From Pseudomonas sp. CAN1 (lineage in GTDB: Bacteria; Pseudomonadota; Gammaproteobacteria; Pseudomonadales; Pseudomonadaceae), in the NCBI RefSeq assembly GCF_030462585.1, contig NZ_JASMRU010000009.1:111007-175006 (forward strand): DNA of 64,000 nt, given 5' to 3'. The notes beneath the pieces are model-generated. The model was given only the letters and a program-made list of their open reading frames with translations. It had not been told where the DNA came from and made no database searches. Below are positions 9,993 to 18,213 of this stretch, piece by piece (the first letter of the stretch is position 1; each line of letters starts with the position of its first letter). The translations under genes were made by a program, and so were the position numbers.

Positions 9993-11141
9993 TCAGTTGG
10001 CGTTGGGTGCGGGCGGCGGACGCAGGCCGACTTCGGCGTTGAGCGTCACCGGCTTGCCGTTGCGCAGCACTTCGATGTTGATCTTCTCGCCCGGCTTGGT
10101 CCGCGCCACCTGGTTCATCGAGCGGCGACCGTCGCTGGCGGCTTCGCCATCGATGTTCAGGATGATGTCGCCCGGCAGCAGGCCGGCCTTGGCGGCGGGG
10201 CCGTCGCGGTAGACGCCGGCGACGACGATGCCGGCCTTGCCCTTGAGGTCGAAGGACTCGGCCAGTTCCGGGGTCAGCGGCTGCACTTCGACGCCGAGCC
10301 AGCCGCGGATCACCTGGCCGTGCTCGATGATCGACTGCATGACCTCCAGGGCCAGCTTGGTCGGGATGGCGAAGCCGATGCCCTGGGAGCCGCCGGACTT
10401 GGAGAAGATCGCGGTGTTGATGCCGATCAGGTTGCCGTTGGCGTCCACCAGCGCGCCGCCGGAGTTGCCCGGGTTGATCGCCGCGTCGGTCTGGATGAAG
10501 TCTTCATAGGTGTTCAGGCCCAGCTGATTGCGGCCGGTGGCGCTGATGATGCCCATGGTCACGGTCTGGCCGACACCGAACGGGTTGCCGATGGCCAGGC
10601 AGACGTCGCCGGTGCGGATGCCGTCGGAGCGACCGAGCATGATCGAGGGCAGGTCCTTGAGGTCGATCTTCAGCACCGCGAGGTCGGTCTCGGGGTCACT
10701 GCCCACCAGGCGGGCGATGGTCTCGCGGCCATCGCGCAGGGCCACGACAATCTGGTCGGCGCCGGAGGTCACGTGGTTGTTGGTCAGCAGGTAGCCTTCG
10801 GGGCTCATGATCACCGCCGAACCCAGGCTCGATTCCATGCGCTTCTGCTGCGGCAGGTTATCGCCGAAGAAGCGCCGGAACAGCGGGTCGTCGAGCATCG
10901 AGTTGTTCGGCTTGCTGACCATCTTGGTGGTGTACAGGTTGGCCACGGCCGGCGAGGAGCGGGTCACGGCGTCCGCGTAGCTGACCGGGCCCTGCTGGAT
11001 GCGGCTGAGCAGCGGGGCTTGTTGCAGGTGCACTTCCTGCTGCGGAAGGCCGACCCATTGCGGGTTATGCTGGATGATCAGCAGCGCCAGAAGCACACCA
11101 ACCAGCACGGGCCAGCCGAGGAAACGCAGGGCCTTCAGCAT
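9993..11141 (-). CDS. algW: AlgW, DegS-like periplasmic serine protease
   Basis: AlgW is the inner-membrane-anchored site-1 protease that senses misfolded outer-membrane proteins and cleaves the anti-sigma factor MucA, releasing AlgU (sigma-E) and so controlling alginate and envelope stress genes. The 382-residue product has one N-terminal membrane helix (residues 8-23), a trypsin-like domain with catalytic triad His123 (LLTNNHVT), Asp153 (DLAVLKID) and Ser227 (NPGNSGGAL), and one C-terminal PDZ domain. A single PDZ and membrane anchor fit DegS/AlgW rather than the two-PDZ MucD/DegP. The ATG at 11141 opens directly into the helix; the upstream in-frame extension is rejected. Confidence 0.94.
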   Translation of the reverse strand: MLKALRFLGWPVLVGVLLALLIIQHNPQWVGLPQQEVHLQQAPLLSRIQQGPVSYADAVTRSSPAVANLYTTKMVSKPNNSMLDDPLFRRFFGDNLPQQKRMESSLGSAVIMSPEGYLLTNNHVTSGADQIVVALRDGRETIARLVGSDPETDLAVLKIDLKDLPSIMLGRSDGIRTGDVCLAIGNPFGVGQTVTMGIISATGRNQLGLNTYEDFIQTDAAINPGNSGGALVDANGNLIGINTAIFSKSGGSQGIGFAIPTKLALEVMQSIIEHGQVIRGWLGVEVQPLTPELAESFDLKGKAGIVVAGVYRDGPAAKAGLLPGDIILNIDGEAASDGRRSMNQVARTKPGEKINIEVLRNGKPVTLNAEVGLRPPPAPNAN

Positions 11142-11254
11142 CGAAGAAAATCCTTGGGGTTGCTTGGCCGGGGGATGGCCGATAGGGTGGCGGCCATTAT
11201 ACGGGCGGCGAGCCAAGAAAATAGACGCTCGCAGCCGTTGTTGGAGGAATTTCG

Positions 11255-12013
11255 ATGGCAATCGCACTGAGCACGCTGGTCGAGGAAGCGGACCGTTTCC
11301 TCGAGGCGGCGAAGATCCAGGATTACTGCCCCAACGGCCTGCAGGTCGAGGGTCGCCCGCAGGTGCGTCGCATCGTTTCCGGCGTTACTGCCAGCCAGGC
11401 GCTACTGGATGCCGCCGTCGAAGCCGACGCCGATGTGGTGCTGGTGCACCACGGCTACTTCTGGAAGGGCGAGGACGCCCGCGTGGTTGGCATGAAGCAG
11501 CGCCGGCTGAAGACCCTGCTGAACCACGACATCAGCCTGCTGGCCTATCACCTGCCGCTGGACCTGCATGGCGAAGTGGGCAACAACGTGCAGCTGGGCC
11601 GTCAACTCGGCTTCGACATCGAAGGGCCGTTGGAGCCGGGCAATCCGCGTTCCATCGTGCTGGTCGGCTCGCTCGCCGAGCCCATGCTGCCGAGCGACCT
11701 GGCCATCCATGTGCGCGATGTGCTGGGCCGTGAGCCGCTGCTGGTCGATGGCGGGCAACCAATCCGCCGCATCGCCTGGTGCACCGGCGGCGCCCAGGGC
11801 TACATCGACCAGGCGATTGCCGCGGGCGTCGATGCTTACCTGACCGGCGAAGTCTCCGAGCAGACCGTGCACAGCGCGCGGGAAAACGGCATCAGCTTCA
11901 TCGCTGCCGGCCACCACGCCACCGAGCGCTACGGCGTGCAGGCGCTGGGGGATTACCTGGCCAAGCGCTTCGCCATCGAGCACCTGTTCATCGATTGTCC
12001 GAACCCGGCCTGA
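11255..12013 (+). CDS. Nif3-like dinuclear metal centre protein (YbgI family)
   Basis: The 252-residue protein belongs to the Nif3/YbgI family, toroidal hexamers with a dinuclear metal site; the physiological role is not settled, although a GTP cyclohydrolase I type 2 annotation is often attached. Visible metal-ligand motifs are 'VLVHHGYFWKG' and, near the C-terminus, 'FIAAGHHATERYG'. 'CPNGLQVEG' near residue 28 is typical. It is divergent from algW and preceded by a good Shine-Dalgarno (GGAGGAA). The family is clear, the function is not. Confidence 0.88.
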   Translation: MAIALSTLVEEADRFLEAAKIQDYCPNGLQVEGRPQVRRIVSGVTASQALLDAAVEADADVVLVHHGYFWKGEDARVVGMKQRRLKTLLNHDISLLAYHLPLDLHGEVGNNVQLGRQLGFDIEGPLEPGNPRSIVLVGSLAEPMLPSDLAIHVRDVLGREPLLVDGGQPIRRIAWCTGGAQGYIDQAIAAGVDAYLTGEVSEQTVHSARENGISFIAAGHHATERYGVQALGDYLAKRFAIEHLFIDCPNPA

Positions 12014-12028
12014 CGCAGCAGGCTTTTT

Positions 12029-12052
12029 GTAGGAGCGAGCTTGCTCGCGAAC
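12029..12052. repeat. REP element, single copy
   Basis: One copy of a 24-bp palindromic unit with core GGAGCGAGCTTGCTCGCG, 15 bp after the Nif3-family gene. Identical units occur at 20706, 20756, 25359, 25411, 28834 and 28886. This is the only copy without an inverted partner nearby. Confidence 0.85.
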
Positions 12053-12085
12053 AGCCCTGGCACAGAGCAACGATTCGCGGCAATG

Positions 12086-12116
12086 AAAAAGGCCGGCTCA
12101 ATGAGCCGGCCTTTTT
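12086..12116. terminator. Bidirectional terminator between the Nif3-family gene and mltB
   Basis: Perfect hairpin, arms GGCCGGCTC and GAGCCGGCC around AAT, with A5 before and T5 after. It ends both convergent genes. Confidence 0.9.
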
Positions 12117-12126
12117 CTTGTCTGCC

Positions 12127-13224
12127 TCAGCGGTTGCCGTGACGCTGGCGGTCCACTGCCTTGCCCAGCTCCCACACCGCCATGGCGTAGTGCGTGCTGT
12201 GGTTGTAGCGGGTGATCACGTAGAAGTTCGGCAGGCCGTACCAGTACTGGTAGGTGTTACCCATGTCCAGGCGCAGCAGGCTGGCGCTCTGGTGGTTGCC
12301 CAGCGAACCCTGCGGGCGCAGGCCGGCGTTGGCCAGCACGCCGATCGGGTACTGGGTCTTGAAGCCGTCCTCCAGCGAGCGCGCCTGGCCAATCGCCGGG
12401 ATCGCCACCGCATCGCCGGTGACCCAGCCGTGCTGCTTGAAGTAGTTGGCCACGCTGCCGATGGCATCGCGCGGGTTCCACAGGTCGCGGTGGCCGTCGC
12501 CGTCGAAGTCCACCGCGTATTTTGTGAAGGAGGAGGGCATGAACTGCCCGTAGCCCATGGCGCCGGCGTAGGAGCCGCGCATCTCCAGCGGATTGTCGCC
12601 TTCCTTGCGCGCCTGCAGGAGGAACTGCTCCAGCTCACCACTGAAGAACTCGGCGCGGCGCGGATAGGAGAACGACAGGGTGGCCAGCGCGTCGATGATT
12701 CGCGTCTTGCCCATCACGCGGCCCCAGCGGGTTTCCACGCCGATGATGCCGACGATGATTTCCGCAGGGACGCCATAGGTGCGGGAGGCGCGCTGCAGGT
12801 CGGCTTCGTACTGGTTCCAGAACTGCACGCCCTTCTGCACGTTGTCCGGGGTGATGAACTTCTTCCGGTAGCGCAGCCAGGCGCCGTTGGGGCCGCTGGG
12901 CGGGGTGTAGGTGGGCGCCTGGCGGTCCATCAGGCGGATCACCCAGTCCAGTTCCTGGGTCTGGGCGAACAGGTCGTGCAGGTCCTGCCGGTTGAAGCCG
13001 TGCTTGCTGACCATCATGTCGATGAAGCGATTGGCGTTGGCATTGTTGGCGTAATCGCCGCGTAGCGGGGTGATCGGCTGCACCGAGCCGAACGCCGGGT
13101 GGGCGCTGGGGCTGATCAGGGTCGGTGTCTTCGGCTTCTGCGCCGGTTGCGGAGCGGGAGTCGGTTTGCTGCTGCACGCGGACACGAAGAGGAGCAGGGG
13201 CAGGACGAAAGCGATGCGGCGCAT
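12127..13224 (-). CDS. mltB: Membrane-bound lytic murein transglycosylase (MltB/GH103 family lipoprotein)
   Basis: Lytic transglycosylases cleave the MurNAc-GlcNAc bond of peptidoglycan, leaving 1,6-anhydroMurNAc. The 365-residue protein begins MRRIAFVLPLLLFVSAC, a lipoprotein signal peptide with Cys17 as lipidation site. It then has a proline-rich linker and the GH103 catalytic domain with the presumed catalytic Glu in IIGVETRWG, followed by 'GAMGYGQFMPSSF' and 'DGDGHRDLWNP', all typical of MltB-type enzymes. No C-terminal peptidoglycan-binding domain is visible. In P. aeruginosa the gene before cysD is mltB1 (from memory). Confidence 0.92.
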   Translation of the reverse strand: MRRIAFVLPLLLFVSACSSKPTPAPQPAQKPKTPTLISPSAHPAFGSVQPITPLRGDYANNANANRFIDMMVSKHGFNRQDLHDLFAQTQELDWVIRLMDRQAPTYTPPSGPNGAWLRYRKKFITPDNVQKGVQFWNQYEADLQRASRTYGVPAEIIVGIIGVETRWGRVMGKTRIIDALATLSFSYPRRAEFFSGELEQFLLQARKEGDNPLEMRGSYAGAMGYGQFMPSSFTKYAVDFDGDGHRDLWNPRDAIGSVANYFKQHGWVTGDAVAIPAIGQARSLEDGFKTQYPIGVLANAGLRPQGSLGNHQSASLLRLDMGNTYQYWYGLPNFYVITRYNHSTHYAMAVWELGKAVDRQRHGNR

Positions 13225-13560
13225 GGGGAATCTTCTGGGACAGGAAAACGTGCCCGCTATGCTAGCGCAGTGCCGCGCAGGCACAAGCCGGGAGCGTACG
13301 GCACAAGCCTGACTCTGTTGCAGGAAAAGTCCCTGGCTGGATTCAGCCGGCGGACTTCAGGCGTTTCTCCCCGCGACGTCGCCGGTAAGCAGAGAGTGCC
13401 GTTCTGCCTGGCTTTGAGCCCAGGAATGGCATGAGCGCGTATGGCTATATCAGTATATTTTTTCGGTATAACCCGCCCGCCGGTTAGAGCCTTGCGCTGT
13501 GATAGAGTGCGCCCTCGTCTACGGCCCGCCGGCCGTCCATAAGCAATTCCGTGAGTAGCC
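13225..13560. other. Divergent intergenic region mltB/cysD
   Basis: This 336-bp gap carries the control regions of both genes. On the minus strand, TTGTGC (13281-13286), 16 bp, TAGCAT (13259-13264) is a plausible mltB promoter. On the plus strand a markedly AT-rich stretch (13440-13472) ends in TATAAC (13467-13472) with no good -35, the form expected for an activator-dependent promoter; CysB is the obvious candidate for cysD but I cannot identify its site with confidence. I see no convincing small gene or RNA here. Confidence 0.5.
13259..13286 (-). promoter_or_regulatory. Candidate promoter for mltB
   Basis: Minus-strand TTGTGC, 16-bp spacer, TAGCAT, about 35 bp before the mltB ATG. Reasonable spacing but only moderate match to consensus. 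Confidence 0.4.
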
Positions 13561-14478
13561 ATGGTCGACAAACTGACGCATCTGAAACAGCTGGAGGCCG
13601 AGAGCATCCACATCATCCGCGAGGTCGCCGCCGAGTTCGACAACCCGGTGATGCTGTACTCGATCGGCAAGGACAGCGCGGTGATGCTTCACCTTGCGCG
13701 CAAGGCCTTCTTCCCCGGCAAGCTGCCGTTCCCGGTGATGCATGTCGACACCCGCTGGAAATTCCAGGAGATGTACAAGTTCCGCACCAAGATGGTCGAG
13801 GAACTGGGCCTGGACCTGATTACCCACATCAACCCCGATGGCGTGGCTCAGGACATCAACCCCTTCACCCACGGCAGTGCCAAGCACACCGACATCATGA
13901 AGACCGAGGGCCTCAAGCAGGCGCTCGACAAGTACGGCTTCGACGCCGCCTTCGGTGGTGCCCGCCGCGACGAGGAGAAGTCCCGCGCCAAGGAGCGGGT
14001 GTACTCGTTCCGCGACAGCAAGCACCGCTGGGACCCGAAGAACCAGCGCCCGGAGCTGTGGAACGTCTACAACGGCAAGGTGAAGAAGGGCGAGTCGATC
14101 CGCGTCTTCCCGCTGTCGAACTGGACCGAGCTGGACATCTGGCAATACATCTATCTGGAACAGATCCCGATCGTGCCGCTGTACTTCGCTGAAGAACGCG
14201 AAGTCATCGAGATGAATGGCTCGCTGATCATGATCGACGACGAGCGCATCCTCGAGCACCTCACGCCCGAGCAGAAGGCCAGCATCCAGAAGAAGATGGT
14301 GCGTTTCCGCACCCTGGGCTGCTACCCGCTGACCGGCGCGGTGGAGTCCACCGCTACTTCGCTGCCGGAAATCATCCAGGAAATGCTGCTGACGCGGACT
14401 TCCGAACGCCAGGGCCGGGTCATCGACCACGACGCCGCGGGTTCGATGGAAGAAAAGAAACGTCAGGGCTACTTCTAA
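13561..14478 (+). CDS. cysD: Sulfate adenylyltransferase subunit 2, CysD
   Basis: CysD is the adenylyl-transfer subunit of ATP sulfurylase, making APS from sulfate and ATP; it works as a complex with the GTPase CysN. The 305-residue protein is a PP-loop ATP pyrophosphatase-type enzyme with '[11 protein letters not shown]' near residue 35, '[15 protein letters not shown]' and the C-terminal 'RQGYF'. It is 12 bp upstream of cysNC and clearly co-transcribed. Confidence 0.97.
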   Translation: MVDKLTHLKQLEAESIHIIREVAAEFDNPVMLYSIGKDSAVMLHLARKAFFPGKLPFPVMHVDTRWKFQEMYKFRTKMVEELGLDLITHINPDGVAQDINPFTHGSAKHTDIMKTEGLKQALDKYGFDAAFGGARRDEEKSRAKERVYSFRDSKHRWDPKNQRPELWNVYNGKVKKGESIRVFPLSNWTELDIWQYIYLEQIPIVPLYFAEEREVIEMNGSLIMIDDERILEHLTPEQKASIQKKMVRFRTLGCYPLTGAVESTATSLPEIIQEMLLTRTSERQGRVIDHDAAGSMEEKKRQGYF

Positions 14479-14490
14479 GGTTCTCGCACC

Positions 14491-16389
14491 ATGTCGCATC
14501 AATCCGATCTGATCAGCGAGGACATCCTCGCCTACCTGGCCCAGCACGAGCGCAAGGAACTGTTGCGCTTCCTCACCTGCGGCAACGTCGACGACGGCAA
14601 GAGCACCCTGATCGGGCGCCTGCTGCACGACTCCAAGATGATCTACGAGGACCACCTCGAGGCCATCACCCGCGACTCGAAGAAAGTCGGCACCACCGGC
14701 GACGACGTCGACCTGGCGCTGCTGGTCGACGGCCTGCAGGCCGAGCGCGAGCAGGGCATCACCATCGACGTGGCGTACCGCTACTTCAGCACCGCCAAGC
14801 GCAAGTTCATCATCGCCGACACCCCAGGCCATGAGCAGTACACCCGCAACATGGCCACCGGCGCGTCCACCTGCGACCTGGCCATCATTCTCATCGACGC
14901 CCGTTACGGCGTGCAGACCCAGACCCGCCGGCACAGCTACATCGCCTCGCTGCTGGGCATCAAGCACATCGTCGTCGCCATCAACAAGATGGACCTCAAG
15001 GGCTTCGACGAGGGCGTGTTCGAACAGATCAAGGCCGACTACCTGCAGTTCGCCGACAAGATCAACCTGAAGACCAACTCCCTGCACTTCGTGCCGATGT
15101 CGGCGCTGAAGGGCGACAACGTGGTCAACAAGTCCGAGCGCTCGCCGTGGTACACCGGCCAGTCGCTGATGGAAATCCTCGAGACCGTCGAAGTCTCCGG
15201 CGACCGCAACCTCGACGACATGCGCTTCCCGGTGCAGTACGTCAACCGTCCGAACCTGAACTTCCGCGGCTTTGCCGGCACCCTGGCGAGCGGCATCGTG
15301 CGCAAGGGCGACGAAGTCATCGCGCTGCCGTCGGGCAAGGGCAGCAAGGTCAAGTCCATCGTCACCTTCGAAGGTGAGCTGGAGCAGGCCGGCCCCGGCC
15401 AGGCCGTCACCCTGACCCTGGAAGACGAGATCGACGTCTCCCGCGGCGACATGCTGGTGCACTCGGACAACCGTCCGCAGGTCACCGACGGCTTCGACGC
15501 CATGCTGGTGTGGATGGCCGAAGAGCCGATGCTGCCGGGCAAGAAGTACGACATCAAGCGCGCCACCAGCTACGTGCCGGGCTCGATTCCGAGCATCACC
15601 CACAAGGTGGACGTGAACACCCTGGAAGAGACCGCCGCCAGCGAACTCAAGCTCAACGAGATCGCCCGCGTGAAGGTCAGCCTGGATGCGCCGATCGCGC
15701 TGGATGGCTACGGCCAGAACCGCACCACCGGCGCCTTCATCGTCATCGACCGCCTGACCAACGGCACCGTCGGCGCCGGCATGATCATCGCCGCACCGCA
15801 AGCCGGGCAGGGCGCTGCCGCGCACCACAGTGGTGGCCATGTCGCCCGTGACGAGCGCGCTGCGCGCTTCGGCCAGCAGCCGGCCACCGTGCTGTTCAGC
15901 GGCCTCTCCGGCGCCGGCAAGAGCACCCTGGCCTACGCCGTGGAGCGCAAGCTGTTCGACATGGGCCGCGCGGTCTATGTGCTGGACGGCCAGAACCTGC
16001 GCCATGACCTGAACAAGGGCCTGCCGCAGGACCGCGCTGGTCGCAACGAGAACTGGCTGCGCACCGCCCATGTGGCCAAGCAGTTCAACGAAGCCGGCCT
16101 GATCAGCCTGTGCGCCTTCGTCGCCCCGAGCGCCGAAGGCCGTGCCCAGGGCAAGGCGCTGATCGGTGCCGAGCGCTTCGTCACCGTCTACGTCCAGGCC
16201 TCCCCGCAGGTCTGCCGCGAGCGTGACCCGCAGGGCCTGTACGCGGCCGGCCAGGACAACATCCCGGGCGAGTCCTTCCCCTACGACGTGCCGCTGGATG
16301 CCGATCTGGTGATCGACACCCAGAGCCAGTCGGTGGAAGAGGGCGTCAAGGCGGTCCTCGACCTGCTGCGCCAGCGCGGCGCGATCTGA
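14491..16389 (+). CDS. cysNC: CysNC, sulfate adenylyltransferase GTPase subunit fused to APS kinase
   Basis: A 632-residue bifunctional protein. The first about 440 residues are the EF-Tu-like GTPase CysN, which drives APS synthesis with CysD: G1 [10 protein letters not shown]3 DTPGHEQ, G4 NKMD. The last about 180 residues form APS kinase (CysC), which phosphorylates APS to PAPS, with P-loop GLSGAGKST and '[16 protein letters not shown]'. The linker between them is Ala/Gly/His-rich. The fusion is usual in pseudomonads, whereas E. coli has separate cysN and cysC. A strong terminator follows. Confidence 0.97.
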   Translation: MSHQSDLISEDILAYLAQHERKELLRFLTCGNVDDGKSTLIGRLLHDSKMIYEDHLEAITRDSKKVGTTGDDVDLALLVDGLQAEREQGITIDVAYRYFSTAKRKFIIADTPGHEQYTRNMATGASTCDLAIILIDARYGVQTQTRRHSYIASLLGIKHIVVAINKMDLKGFDEGVFEQIKADYLQFADKINLKTNSLHFVPMSALKGDNVVNKSERSPWYTGQSLMEILETVEVSGDRNLDDMRFPVQYVNRPNLNFRGFAGTLASGIVRKGDEVIALPSGKGSKVKSIVTFEGELEQAGPGQAVTLTLEDEIDVSRGDMLVHSDNRPQVTDGFDAMLVWMAEEPMLPGKKYDIKRATSYVPGSIPSITHKVDVNTLEETAASELKLNEIARVKVSLDAPIALDGYGQNRTTGAFIVIDRLTNGTVGAGMIIAAPQAGQGAAAHHSGGHVARDERAARFGQQPATVLFSGLSGAGKSTLAYAVERKLFDMGRAVYVLDGQNLRHDLNKGLPQDRAGRNENWLRTAHVAKQFNEAGLISLCAFVAPSAEGRAQGKALIGAERFVTVYVQASPQVCRERDPQGLYAAGQDNIPGESFPYDVPLDADLVIDTQSQSVEEGVKAVLDLLRQRGAI

Positions 16390-16405
16390 TCGCCTCCGCG
16401 CTGTG

Positions 16406-16436
16406 AAAAAGCCCCGCCTTCGCGGGGCTTTTTCTT
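16406..16436 (+). terminator. Terminator after cysNC
   Basis: Hairpin with arms AAAAAGCCCCGC and GCGGGGCTTTTT around a CTTC loop. The GC stem is identical to the stems at 20801 and 21461, which bracket the accessory segment. Confidence 0.92.
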
Positions 16437-16543
16437 TCCCGGTTTTCTGCTGGCCGCCTCTGTGGCCGGGCCGTCCGGCGGATTGTTTGGCGCGGCGAAG
16501 ATTCGCTGGCAGATGGCTATTGCCGTCGACCTGCACCCTGCTT

Positions 16544-16562
16544 AATAATGAGACTGATTATT
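16544..16562. promoter_or_regulatory. Fur box upstream of the FecI-type sigma factor
   Basis: AATAATGAGACTGATTATT matches the classical 19-bp Fur consensus GATAATGATAATCATTATC at 14 of 19 positions by my count, with both half-sites well preserved. It lies about 100 bp after the cysNC terminator and just before the sigma gene, so iron-dependent repression of the whole cassette is expected. It contains the first possible ATG (16548) of the sigma factor frame. Confidence 0.82.
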
Positions 16563-16586
16563 ATTTGCTGGATAGCAGGTGCGGCG

Positions 16587-17132
16587 GTGTCGCTATTGGG
16601 TCGTACACAACTCGCGGATCACGACATCCACCGCCTCTACGTCGATCATCACGGCTGGCTGCAAGGCTGGATTCGGCGCAAGACCGGCTGCTCGCAACGC
16701 GCTGCCGACCTCGCCCAGGACACCTTCCTGCGCGTGCTGATGACGCGCGCGAAGGGCATTGCTGTGTACCTCGACCAGCCGCGCAACTACCTGGCGACCA
16801 TCGCCCGCGGCCTGGTGATCGACCACTGGCGCCGCCAGCAACTGGAGCAGGCCTGGCTGGAGTCGCTGGCGGCGCAGCCCGAGGCGGTGCATTCGTCGCC
16901 GGAGCAGCTGGCGCTGATCCTGGAAACCCTGCATCAGGTCGATGCCATGTTGCTGCGCCTGCCGCTCAAGGTGCGTCGTGCCTTCCTGCTGGCGCAGATC
17001 GACGGTTTGCCGTACCGCGAAATCGCCGGGGAGCTGGAAGTGTCCGAGCGCATGGTGAAGAAGTACCTCGCCCAGGCCTTCGTGCACTGCGCGGTGCTGG
17101 AGGCAGAGTTGGACGGGGTGCTGGTGGAATGA
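16587..17132 (+). CDS. FecI-type ECF sigma factor (iron-starvation sigma)
   Basis: Extracytoplasmic-function sigma factors of this class direct RNA polymerase to the promoter of a cognate TonB-dependent receptor when the receptor signals substrate through FecR. Region 2 is seen in 'LYVDHHGWLQGWIRRKTG' and 'DLAQDTFLRVL', and region 4 in 'LPYREIAGELEVSERMVKKY'. The frame is open from ATG 16548, but that codon lies inside the Fur box. I prefer GTG 16587, with AGGT about 7 bp upstream; TTG 16596 is another option. The stop overlaps the fecR-like ATG (ATGA). The product is 181 residues from 16587. Specificity is unknown. Confidence 0.85.
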   Translation: MSLLGRTQLADHDIHRLYVDHHGWLQGWIRRKTGCSQRAADLAQDTFLRVLMTRAKGIAVYLDQPRNYLATIARGLVIDHWRRQQLEQAWLESLAAQPEAVHSSPEQLALILETLHQVDAMLLRLPLKVRRAFLLAQIDGLPYREIAGELEVSERMVKKYLAQAFVHCAVLEAELDGVLVE

Positions 17133-18109
17133 CTCACGGCGACGGCAAGCTCAGCCATGCGAGCCTGCAGCAGGCGGCGAACTGGTACGTGCTGCTGCAG
17201 GACGAAAACCCCACCGCGCAGATGCATGCGCAATGGCGGCAATGGCTCGACCAGCACGCCGAGCACCAGGCGGCCTGGCACTACGTCGAGCGCATCGGCC
17301 AGCGTTTCGCGCCCCTGCAGGGCGAGAGGCAACTGGCAGGGCGCGTGCTCAAGGCCAGCGGCGAACGCCAGCTCTCGCGCCGCCAGGGGCTCAAGAGCCT
17401 GCTGGTGCTCAGTGGCGGCCTGCTGCTTGGCTGGGGCACCTGGCGCGGCACTCCGTTGCCGAGGCTGGTGCAGGGCTGGAGCGCCGATTACAGCACCAGC
17501 ACCGCCGAGACCCGCGAAGCGATCCTGGCGGACGGCACCCACCTGTGGCTCGCAGCAGTGAGCGCGGTGGATGCCGACTTCGGTCCGGACCAGCGCCTGC
17601 TGCGCCTGCGTTTCGGCGAAGTGCTGGTGGACACCGCCAAGGACGCCGCGCAGCGCCCTTTCCTCGTCGAAACCGAGCACGGACGCCTGCGTGCGCTGGG
17701 TACGCGTTTCGCCGTCAAGCAACTGGGCGATGCCACGCGCCTCAACGTCTACGGCGGCGCGGTGGAAATCCGCACCGCCGACAGTGGTGAGCGGCTGGTG
17801 TTGCAGGCTGGCCAGCGCGCCGACTTCACCCGCCTGGGCATCGGTGAGATTGCGGCAGCGCAGACCGCCGGCGAGTCCTGGGTGCGCCACGTGCTGACTG
17901 CCGAGGACATGCCGCTGGGTCAGCTGATCGAGGAACTGGGGCGCTATCGCCACGGTCACCTGGGCTGCGATCCGGCGGTGGCGCAGCTGCCGGTGATGGG
18001 CGCCTTCCCGCTGGATGACACCGACCAGGCCCTGCGCCTGCTGGCGGCTGCGCTGCCGGTGAAGGTCCAGCGCCTGGCCTCCTGGTGGGTGAGCATCGAG
18101 GCTGCCTGA
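17129..18109 (+). CDS. FecR-type transmembrane sigma regulator
   Basis: FecR proteins span the inner membrane, bind the sigma factor in the cytoplasm and receive a periplasmic signal from the receptor's N-terminal domain. The 326-residue protein has a cytoplasmic N-terminal FecR_N-like domain (about residues 8-60, with Trp-rich 'AQWRQWLDQH'), one membrane helix (about 87-105) and a periplasmic FecR domain with 'LADGTHLWLAAVSAVDADF' and 'GRLRALGTRFAVKQLGDATR', followed by an STN-like C-terminal tail. It overlaps the sigma gene by 4 bp and precedes the receptor by 104 bp. Confidence 0.9.
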   Translation: MTHGDGKLSHASLQQAANWYVLLQDENPTAQMHAQWRQWLDQHAEHQAAWHYVERIGQRFAPLQGERQLAGRVLKASGERQLSRRQGLKSLLVLSGGLLLGWGTWRGTPLPRLVQGWSADYSTSTAETREAILADGTHLWLAAVSAVDADFGPDQRLLRLRFGEVLVDTAKDAAQRPFLVETEHGRLRALGTRFAVKQLGDATRLNVYGGAVEIRTADSGERLVLQAGQRADFTRLGIGEIAAAQTAGESWVRHVLTAEDMPLGQLIEELGRYRHGHLGCDPAVAQLPVMGAFPLDDTDQALRLLAAALPVKVQRLASWWVSIEAA

Positions 18110-18115
18110 CGCGTC

Positions 18116-18131
18116 GCGAAAATATTTTCGC
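18116..18131. promoter_or_regulatory. Perfect 16-bp palindrome upstream of the receptor gene
   Basis: GCGAAAATATTTTCGC is its own reverse complement. It sits 6 bp after the fecR-like stop and about 80 bp before the receptor ATG, with no T-tract after it, so it is more likely an operator or promoter-linked element than a terminator. The promoter recognised by the sigma factor should lie in this 104-bp gap, but I cannot place it with confidence. Confidence 0.55.
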
Positions 18132-18213
18132 CGGCGCGGTTCCCCTTTTCCTTTCTGGTTCGGTCATTCCCCAGAACAACACTTCCAACCATTGCACCGA
18201 ACCAGGGAACCCC

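Noticed and set aside
13070-13434. Open frames in and beside the mltB leader on the plus strand
   Set aside because: They run antisense over the mltB signal peptide and across its promoter, with Arg/Ala-rich composition and no similarity.
13440-13472. CysB-binding site upstream of cysD
   Set aside because: The stretch is AT-rich and well placed, but CysB sites are too degenerate for me to name one from sequence alone; kept only as a note in the region description.
13519-16536. 1005-codon open frame on the minus strand opposite cysD-cysNC
   Set aside because: It mirrors the codon pattern of the real genes on the other strand, has biased Ala/Gly/Val/His composition and no domain resemblance.
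16548-16586. ATG 16548 as the start of the FecI-type sigma factor
   Set aside because: It lies inside the Fur box and has no Shine-Dalgarno; GTG 16587 is preferred, though not proven.
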